Assembly (NCBI GenBank): GCA_031253705.1
Contig: JAIRVW010000151.1
Span: 1-5,153 of the forward strand
Origin: Brucellaceae bacterium
Lineage (GTDB): Bacteria; Pseudomonadota; Alphaproteobacteria; Rhizobiales; Rhizobiaceae
Direction: 5' to 3'
DNA: 5,153 nt
A program made the position numbers and the translations under genes. The notes beneath the pieces are model-generated. The model saw only the letters and a list, made by a program, of their open reading frames with translations. It was not told the origin of the DNA and made no database searches. This document shows, piece by piece, positions 1 to 3,859 of this stretch. Position 1 is the first letter of the stretch. Each line of letters opens with the position of its first letter.

Positions 1-609
1 GTCCTGCATGCCTTGCAGAATATGCACGGGGCAGCCGGTCTCGATAATACCGGTAAGAACCTGATTGTTGCGCCCGTCTTCGATCAGGTTTCGGGTATAA
101 ATATAAGGCTGTGGCGAATATTCGGATGGCTCTTCAAAATAGCCTTTTGTTGCGAGCTGGTTTTTCTGATCTTCCGTCAGCGCTGGTTCCACCAAAACTT
201 GTGTAAAATCCGGTGCCGGAGCCAGCAGAACCAGACCGGCAGGCTTTTCACCGGCTTTGATAAGTTCCTGTGCCATACGCAGTGCAATCCAGCCGCCCAT
301 GGAGGAGCCGATCAGGATTTGCGGGTCGGTTGTGAATGCACGGTAAGCCGCCAAACTTTGTTCCAGCCAGAGTGAGATTGTACCGTCTTTGAATTCACCG
401 CCGGATTCGCCGTGGCCGGAATAGTCAAAACGCAGCATGGCATGGTTGTTTTTCTCAGCCCATTGATCAAGATGCTGGGCTTTACTGCCGAGCATGTCGG
501 AGCAATAACCGCCAAGCCAGACAAGACCCGGAGCTTTGTCACCTTTTCTGGTGCGTGCGGCAATTGCTGTGCCGTTTACATCAAGAAAATTGGCTGCCTG
601 ATCTGTCAT
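1..609 (-). CDS. ABHD10-like alpha/beta hydrolase (serine esterase/thioesterase), C-terminus cut by window edge
   Basis: Reading the minus strand from an ATG at 609-607 gives 203 uninterrupted codons to base 1. An AGGAG ribosome binding site (616-620) sits 6 nt upstream of the ATG. The protein begins MTDQAANFLDVNG. It shows a probable oxyanion-loop stretch WLGGYCSDMLGSKA (31-44), the strand motif RFDYSGHGESGG (60-71), and a nucleophile elbow G-S-S-M-G-G at 101-106 with Ser103 as the likely nucleophile. The last residues, ILQGMQD, match the GxxDxxVP region, so Asp203 is the probable catalytic acid; the histidine lies beyond the window. The pattern, including PxILxGSSxGGW, resembles mitochondrial ABHD10 (a thioesterase/acyl-glucuronide esterase) and its alphaproteobacterial relatives. 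That comparison is from memory, and the substrate is unknown. There is no signal peptide or membrane segment, so it is probably cytosolic. It is divergent from infC with 353 nt between the starts. Confidence is high for the fold and moderate for the subfamily. Confidence 0.9.
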   Translation of the reverse strand, partial: MTDQAANFLDVNGTAIAARTRKGDKAPGLVWLGGYCSDMLGSKAQHLDQWAEKNNHAMLRFDYSGHGESGGEFKDGTISLWLEQSLAAYRAFTTDPQILIGSSMGGWIALRMAQELIKAGEKPAGLVLLAPAPDFTQVLVEPALTEDQKNQLATKGYFEEPSEYSPQPYIYTRNLIEDGRNNQVLTGIIETGCPVHILQGMQD

Positions 610-669
610 CGGATACTCCTGACTCTGTGATTTCATTCGATGCACTGTGATGAAACATTGCTGTAACAA

Positions 670-697
670 GCTATAAACTTGAAATCTTACGAGGCAA
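670..697 (-). promoter_or_regulatory. Candidate sigma-70-type promoter for the hydrolase gene
   Basis: On the minus strand, TTGCCT (697-692) is followed after 16 nt by TATAGC (675-670). These resemble -35 and -10 boxes with near-ideal spacing, and the hydrolase ATG lies about 60 nt downstream. No other pair between the two divergent genes fits as well on this strand. This is inferred from motif shape only. Confidence 0.4.
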
Positions 698-747
698 TGC
701 TCATTTTAAAAACATGACTGTTCGGGCAGATTTGCCTCAACATTCAT

Positions 748-773
748 AAAACCGTGATCGAAAGCGGTTTTTT
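748..773 (+). terminator. Terminator-like hairpin in the divergent intergenic region
   Basis: AAAACCG (748-754) pairs with CGGTTTT (765-771) across a 10-nt loop and runs into a six-T tract (768-773). In shape it is a weak, A/T-rich intrinsic terminator on the plus strand. On the minus strand the same stem ends in only four Ts. No plus-strand gene lies upstream inside the window, because the hydrolase reads the other way. It may end a small RNA or antisense transcript, or be fortuitous. Confidence 0.3.
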
Positions 774-883
774 AGCCGGTTTTAAGGGCATTTTACTGCA
801 TTGATATTGCCCCGAGGGGGTGATTTGCATTTCAAAAGATGCTATTGACTTGCGCGCTGCACTAAGACCACGGGTTGGTTGCA

Positions 884-913
884 GGTGCAGCTGCGTTATT
901 TGCAGCTCGTACC
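884..913 (+). promoter_or_regulatory. infC leader stem-loop (possible 5' UTR regulatory or stabilising structure)
   Basis: GGTGCAGCTGC (884-894) pairs with 902-913 to give 11 base pairs, including one G-U pair (887/910), with a single bulged C at 908 and a 7-nt loop. It ends 35 nt before the infC ribosome binding site. No T-run follows, so it is not an intrinsic terminator. Its 5' arm can instead pair upstream, as GCTGCAC (856-862) with GTGCAGC (885-891), seven pairs, so the two folds exclude each other. If transcription starts downstream of the -35-like element at 845-850, the hairpin would lie at the very 5' end of the mRNA. The structure is seen in the sequence; any function is inferred. 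Confidence 0.45.
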
Positions 914-947
914 AGAGCGCAAATTCACCGCATATGTTTAATAATTC

Positions 948-965
948 GAGGAGAATACGACCATT
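948..965 (+). promoter_or_regulatory. infC ribosome binding site and ATT start codon
   Basis: GAGGAG (948-953) lies 9 nt before ATT at 963-965. An in-frame TAA at 942-944 closes the frame upstream. The codons between it and 963 (TTC, GAG, GAG, AAT, ACG, ACC) include no NTG. ATT is therefore the only plausible initiator that keeps the full IF3 N-terminal domain. AUU is the classical start of E. coli infC. There, IF3 discriminates against it and so represses its own translation. Confidence 0.9.
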
Positions 966-1502
966 CGCCGACCGTTCAGAGCGACGCCGGTCCAGAAAGA
1001 CGGACCGCGCTCCAACCGAGATATCCGGGTACCCCGGGTTCAGCTTATTGACGCCGAAGGCCAGAACCATGGCACAGTGACGATTCAGGAAGCCATTGCA
1101 CTCGCTGAAGAAGCGGGTCTGGATCTTGTTGAGATCGTTCCTAATGCGGAGCCGCCGGTTTGTAAGATCGTTGATCTTGGTAAGCTGAAATATCAGAACC
1201 AGAAAAAAGCTGCCGAAGCACGCAAGAAGCAAAAGACGGTTGAGATCAAAGAACTCAAAATGCGTCCTAATATCGACGATCACGATTATGAAGTGAAGTT
1301 GAAGGCCGCAGGTCGTTTCTTTGAGGATGGCGATAAGGTTAAAGTTACTTTGCGCTTCCGTGGCCGTGAAATGGCGCATCAGGAACTTGGTATGCAGCTG
1401 TTGCAGCGTGTGAAGGAAGATACTGCTGAAATCGCTAAGGTTGAAGCAGAGCCAAAGCTTGAAGGCCGTCAGATGATGATGGTTCTCGCACCACGCGGAT
1501 AA
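963..1502 (+). CDS. infC: Translation initiation factor IF-3 (non-canonical ATT start)
   Basis: The 179-residue product binds the 30S subunit, prevents premature 50S joining and checks the initiator tRNA and start codon in the P site. Starting at ATT963 it reads (M)[17 protein letters not shown] and continues with [16 protein letters not shown] (19-34), the start of the N-terminal domain. IF3 signatures follow: [15 protein letters not shown] (68-82), a basic linker, then the C-terminal domain with [13 protein letters not shown] (100-112) and [14 protein letters not shown] (130-143), ending MMMVLAPRG. Length is normal for the family. The first NTG in frame is GTG at 1077, which would drop 38 conserved residues and has no ribosome binding site, so it is rejected as the start. 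An intrinsic terminator follows 32 nt after the stop. Autoregulation by start-codon discrimination is likely, by analogy with E. coli. Confidence 0.97.
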   Translation: MRRPFRATPVQKDGPRSNRDIRVPRVQLIDAEGQNHGTVTIQEAIALAEEAGLDLVEIVPNAEPPVCKIVDLGKLKYQNQKKAAEARKKQKTVEIKELKMRPNIDDHDYEVKLKAAGRFFEDGDKVKVTLRFRGREMAHQELGMQLLQRVKEDTAEIAKVEAEPKLEGRQMMMVLAPRG

Positions 1503-1534
1503 GCAATAACAGTTTCTGTTTTGTAAAATGAAAT

Positions 1535-1560
1535 AGCCGCCTACGGGCGGCTTTTTATTT
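1535..1560 (+). terminator. Intrinsic terminator after infC
   Basis: AGCCGCC (1535-1541) pairs perfectly with GGCGGCT (1546-1552) around a TACG tetraloop and is followed by a T-rich tail to 1560. This is a strong rho-independent terminator. It should end most infC transcripts before rpmI, unlike the read-through arrangement in E. coli. Confidence 0.92.
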
Positions 1561-1653
1561 AGACTCTTTAGAGTTGCTTTTTACTGCATTTATGCGTATT
1601 GAGACGCTGTTCAAACCGACCGGCAGGGCATGCCGTGGCGGTTTTGTATGCTT

Positions 1654-1683
1654 TTCGGGCTTTGGTCGGCCTGAAAGTACAAT
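1654..1683 (+). promoter_or_regulatory. Weak candidate promoter for rpmI-rplT
   Basis: TACAAT at 1678-1683 matches the -10 consensus at five of six positions. The best -35 at suitable spacing is only TTCGGG (1654-1659, 18 nt away), which is poor. If it is used, transcription would start near 1690, just at the TTTGTCT/AGACAAA hairpin. The alternative pair TTGCTT (1574-1579) and TATTGA (1597-1602), 17 nt apart, is about as weak. Some promoter is expected here because a terminator separates rpmI from infC. Confidence 0.22.
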
Positions 1684-1724
1684 CGAGTCTTTGTCTTATG
1701 CAGACAAAACGTCTTGAAAATAAG

Positions 1725-1786
1725 CCCCGGAGTGCAGCGCACGCGGGGGATTTAAACAAGAGGCGTGGAGTATCGCAGATACGACG
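1725..1786 (+). promoter_or_regulatory. Twin irregular hairpins before rpmI, candidate L20 translational operator
   Basis: Hairpin A has an outer stem CCCCG/CGGGG (1725-1729/1744-1748), an asymmetric GA/G internal loop, an inner stem GTGC/GCAC (1732-1735/1739-1742) and an AGC triloop. Hairpin B has an outer stem CGT/ACG (1764-1766/1784-1786), a GGA/G internal loop, an inner stem GTATC/GATAC (1770-1774/1778-1782) and a GCA triloop. The two share one architecture and lie 26-86 nt before the rpmI start codon. CCCCG (1725-1729) could instead pair with a second CGGGG at 1785-1789, giving an alternative fold. In E. coli, L20 represses this operon by binding two sites upstream of rpmI. Similarity here is in arrangement only. 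Confidence 0.35.
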
Positions 1787-1811
1787 GGGACTAAAATTAA
1801 GGAGTAGCAAA

Positions 1812-2015
1812 ATGCCCAAGATGAAGACCAAATCTGCTGCCAAGAAACGGTTCAAAATCACCGGTACTGGTAAAGTGATGGCTGCTGCAGCTGGCAAGCG
1901 TCACGGTATGATCAAACGTTCAAACAAGTTCCTTCGCGATGCACGCGGCACCATGGTTCTCTCCGAGGCCGATGCCAAAGTTGTTGTCAAGAATTACCTG
2001 CCGAACGGCCTGTAA
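1812..2015 (+). CDS. rpmI: 50S ribosomal protein L35 (bL35)
   Basis: This 67-residue, strongly basic protein is a structural component of the large subunit, where it contacts 23S rRNA. It begins [20 protein letters not shown], has the family pattern [19 protein letters not shown] (28-46) and ends [11 protein letters not shown]. Length and sequence are typical. The start at 1812 is set by AAGGAG (1799-1804) 7 nt upstream and by alignment to the family N-terminus MPKMKT. An open frame continues upstream to about 1599, but that part looks non-coding. rplT follows after 24 nt, so the two are surely co-transcribed. Confidence 0.97.
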   Translation: MPKMKTKSAAKKRFKITGTGKVMAAAAGKRHGMIKRSNKFLRDARGTMVLSEADAKVVVKNYLPNGL

Positions 2016-2039
2016 GCATTAGTTTAAGGATATCATACT

Positions 2040-2441
2040 ATGGCACGTGTTAAACGCGGCGTGACTGCTCACGCAAAGCACAAAAAAGTCCTGAAGCAGG
2101 CTGAAGGTTTCCGCGGTCGTCGTAAAAATACGATCCGCACTGCTAAAGCTGCTGTCGATCGTTCGAAACAGTATGCATACCGCGATCGTAAGAATCGCAA
2201 GCGCACTTTCCGCGCTCTGTGGATTCAGCGTATCAATGCTGCTGTTCGCATGCATGGCCTGACCTACGGCCGTTTCATCGATGGTCTTGCTAAAGCGAAC
2301 ATCGAAGTAGACCGTAAGGTTCTGTCGGATCTGGCTATTCATGAGCCGGCAGCATTCGGCGCGCTCGTTGCATCCGCAAAGAAAGCGCTTGAATATCTGA
2401 AAGACACAACTCCAAACGCTTTTGAGTCCGCTGTCAACTAA
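2040..2441 (+). CDS. rplT: 50S ribosomal protein L20 (bL20)
   Basis: L20 binds 23S rRNA early and is needed for 50S assembly. In several bacteria it also represses its own operon at the mRNA level. The 133-residue product begins [20 protein letters not shown], then [13 protein letters not shown] (23-35), forming the basic N-terminal extension. The conserved [18 protein letters not shown] (51-68) leads into the globular C-terminal half, the RNA-binding and repressor part in E. coli. The tail beyond about residue 118 makes it longer than the E. coli protein, as usual in alphaproteobacteria. AAGGA (2026-2030) lies 9 nt before the ATG. A strong terminator follows the stop by 40 nt, so pheS is probably transcribed separately. 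Confidence 0.97.
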   Translation: MARVKRGVTAHAKHKKVLKQAEGFRGRRKNTIRTAKAAVDRSKQYAYRDRKNRKRTFRALWIQRINAAVRMHGLTYGRFIDGLAKANIEVDRKVLSDLAIHEPAAFGALVASAKKALEYLKDTTPNAFESAVN

Positions 2442-2481
2442 GCCAGCCGCTCTTCCAAAGCTTTTGAAATTGTATTTGGAG

Positions 2482-2519
2482 AACCCGCGCTGGTGGTACT
2501 GGCGCGGGTTTTTCGTTTG
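2482..2519 (+). terminator. Intrinsic terminator after rplT
   Basis: AACCCGCGC (2482-2490) pairs perfectly with GCGCGGGTT (2502-2510) across an 11-nt loop. The 3' arm runs into a T-rich tail (TTTTT at 2509-2513, then CGTTT to 2518). It is GC-rich and strong. I looked for a phenylalanine-rich leader peptide that would make it a pheST attenuator and found none, so I call it the end of the rpmI-rplT unit. Confidence 0.92.
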
Positions 2520-2526
2520 AAATACC

Positions 2527-2682
2527 AAAGCATATCGCGAAATGCGGAAACCGGTTTTCCTGTTGCTTTATGCTAAAGCATGTCTGGCTCAAATGGTTTC
2601 ATTTGAGCTACCGCGAACATGCGACAATGAATAGAATCTGGAGCGGGCGCAGCGGGTACGGTTAAACTCAACACGCTCTAGA
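2527..2682. repeat. Degenerate palindromic intergenic repeat cluster upstream of pheS
   Basis: About 155 nt between the rplT terminator and pheS carry a series of inverted repeats. GGAAACCGGTTTTCC (2546-2560) is an imperfect palindrome. TGCTTTA/TAAAGCA (2564-2570/2574-2580) has a TGC loop. GCTCAAATG/CATTTGAGC (2587-2595/2600-2608) is a perfect 9-bp stem with a 4-nt loop, and GCATGT/ACATGC (2578-2583/2617-2622) encloses it. TCTGGAGCG/CGCTCTAGA (2637-2645/2674-2682) has one G-U pair. AAAGCATATC (2527-2536) and AAAGCATGTC (2575-2584) form a near-identical direct repeat. The style recalls short palindromic intergenic elements of Brucella and rhizobia (Bru-RS/RIME-like). The family assignment is from memory and unverified. 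The pheS promoter must lie in or near this region, but I could not identify it. Confidence 0.55.
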
Positions 2683-2729
2683 AAAACATCAGATGTTGTT
2701 GCACGGCACAATTATCAAGGATCTGAATA

Positions 2730-3839
2730 ATGAGCGATCTCTCACTACTCGAACAGGGCATTATGGCGGAGATTGCCGCTGCCGGTGATGAACAGGCGAT
2801 TGAGGCCGTGCGTGTTGCCGTTCTCGGTAAAAAAGGATCGGTTTCTGAGAAACTGAAATCCTTGGGCGCTATGTCTCCTGAAGAGCGTCAGACACAGGGA
2901 CCGGCCAGTAATGGTCTGAAAAACCGTGTCACTGAAGCACTGGCGACCCGTAAAACCGACCTGCGTAAAATTGCGATTGCTGAGAAGCTGGAGCGTGAAA
3001 AGGTTGATGTAACCTTGCCGGTACGCCCTTCCGCTGCATCGCGCGGTCGTATTCACCCGATTTCTCAGGTGATTGATGAGATTACGGCAATTTTTGCCGA
3101 TATGGGCTTCTCGATTGCCGAAGGTTCGGACATCGAAACCGATTATTACAACTTTACAGCGCTGAACTTCCCTGAAGGTCATCCGGCGCGTGAAATGCAC
3201 GATACATTCTTCTTCCGGCCGGATGAAAATGGTGAGCGCAAGCTGCTGCGCACCCATACATCGCCGGTTCAGGTGCATACGATGGAGAAGTTTGCGGCTC
3301 TGCGCGACAAGGAAGGCCGTGATGAGCCGATCCGTATCGTCATTCCGGGCAAGACTTATCGTATGGATTCCGATGCCACGCATTCGGCAATGTTCCATCA
3401 GGTCGAAGGTCTGGTCGTCGATAAATCGTCGAATGTCGCCAATATCAAATGGGTGCTGGAAGAATTCTGTAAGGCATTCTTTGAAGTGCCTTCGGTCAAG
3501 ATGCGTCTGCGTCCGAGCTTCTTCCCTTTCACTGAGCCGTCGATGGAAGTTGATATCCAGTGCGACCGTTCCGGTGGCAATGTGAAGTTCGGCGAAGGCA
3601 ATGACTGGCTGGAAATTCTCGGCTGCGGCATGGTGCATCCGAATGTGCTGCGCAATGCGGGCTTTGATCCGGATATTTATCAGGGTTTTGCCTGGGGTAT
3701 GGGGATCGACCGTATCGCAATGCTGAAATACGGCATGCCTGATCTGCGCGCTTTCTTCGATGCGGATGTGCGCTGGCTCAATCACTATGGTTTCCGTCCG
3801 CTTGATCTGCCGACATTGTTCGGCGGTCTGAGCGCGTAA
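2730..3839 (+). CDS. pheS: Phenylalanyl-tRNA synthetase alpha subunit (EC 6.1.1.20)
   Basis: PheS is the catalytic subunit of the cytosolic (alpha-beta)2 class II synthetase. It activates phenylalanine with ATP and charges tRNA-Phe. The 369-residue product starts with the tRNA-binding coiled-coil region, including [17 protein letters not shown] (27-43) and [10 protein letters not shown] (49-58). Motif 1 is around [13 protein letters not shown] (106-118). [10 protein letters not shown] (172-181) and [11 protein letters not shown] (217-227) are active-site segments. Motif 2 is around [17 protein letters not shown] (259-275), and motif 3 is [14 protein letters not shown] (319-332). Ala321 corresponds to E. 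coli Ala294, the side-chain gate of the Phe pocket, so normal specificity is expected. The ATG at 2730 has AAGGA (2717-2721) 8 nt upstream and gives the expected family N-terminus. pheT begins 20 nt after the stop. Confidence 0.98.
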   Translation: MSDLSLLEQGIMAEIAAAGDEQAIEAVRVAVLGKKGSVSEKLKSLGAMSPEERQTQGPASNGLKNRVTEALATRKTDLRKIAIAEKLEREKVDVTLPVRPSAASRGRIHPISQVIDEITAIFADMGFSIAEGSDIETDYYNFTALNFPEGHPAREMHDTFFFRPDENGERKLLRTHTSPVQVHTMEKFAALRDKEGRDEPIRIVIPGKTYRMDSDATHSAMFHQVEGLVVDKSSNVANIKWVLEEFCKAFFEVPSVKMRLRPSFFPFTEPSMEVDIQCDRSGGNVKFGEGNDWLEILGCGMVHPNVLRNAGFDPDIYQGFAWGMGIDRIAMLKYGMPDLRAFFDADVRWLNHYGFRPLDLPTLFGGLSA

Positions 3840-3859
3840 ATACAGGAAGGTATAAACAG

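Larger units (their letters stand above)
610..962. other. Divergent intergenic region between the hydrolase gene and infC
   Basis: This 353-nt stretch has no convincing coding sequence. It holds the hydrolase ribosome binding site and candidate promoter (670-697), the hairpin at 748-773, and a TTGACT at 845-850. The TTGACT is a good -35-like hexamer for infC, but I find no acceptable -10 box 16-18 nt downstream, so the infC promoter stays unassigned. A strong stem-loop at 884-913 and the infC ribosome binding site at 948-953 complete it. The 18-nt near repeat found upstream of both infC and rpmI has its first copy at 788-805. Confidence 0.7.
1561..1811 (+). other. Structured non-coding leader region upstream of rpmI
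   Basis: This 251-nt stretch has no credible gene; the open frame from about 1599 only extends rpmI upstream and has no ribosome binding site. It carries several inverted repeats. CGGCA/TGCCG (1621-1625/1631-1635) and CCGACC/GGTCGG (1616-1621/1664-1669) share base 1621. TTTGTCT/AGACAAA (1690-1696/1702-1708) forms a 7-bp stem with a 5-nt loop. Two irregular hairpins lie at 1725-1748 and 1764-1786. The second copy of the 18-nt near repeat is at 1576-1593. The rpmI ribosome binding site AAGGAG is at 1799-1804. Such density of secondary structure before a ribosomal protein operon suggests a 5' UTR control element. Confidence 0.6.

Noticed and set aside
13..630. Plus-strand open frames opposite the hydrolase (13-375 and 412-630)
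   Set aside because: The minus-strand frame encodes a recognisable alpha/beta hydrolase with a good ribosome binding site, so these are shadows.
782..796. CtrA-like site TTAA-N7-TTAC
   Set aside because: It matches seven of eight positions of TTAA-N7-TTAA, which I would expect about twice by chance in a window this size. No cell-cycle gene is nearby.
1077..1079. GTG as infC start
   Set aside because: It would remove 38 conserved residues of the IF3 N-terminal domain and has no ribosome binding site. ATT963 has one.
744..1379. 211-codon open frame antisense to infC and its leader
   Set aside because: It covers conserved IF3 sequence in the opposite sense and its translation looks random and low in family features.
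1599..1811. N-terminal extension of rpmI by 71 codons
   Set aside because: L35 is about 65-67 residues, the canonical MPKMKT start has an ideal ribosome binding site, and the extension lies in hairpin-rich, non-coding sequence.
1503..1811. tRNA or other classical RNA gene in the infC-rpmI gap
   Set aside because: The hairpins do not form a cloverleaf and no T-arm sequence or CCA-adjacent acceptor stem is present.
2593..2634. 13-codon frame (MVSFELPRTCDNE) as a pheST leader peptide
   Set aside because: It has only one Phe codon, no ribosome binding site and no downstream terminator before pheS, so Phe attenuation as in E. coli pheM is not supported.
2745..3785. 346-codon open frame antisense to pheS
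   Set aside because: It lies wholly opposite a clear pheS, its translation resembles no family I know, and it has no ribosome binding site logic. Codon bias of the real gene explains the lack of stops.
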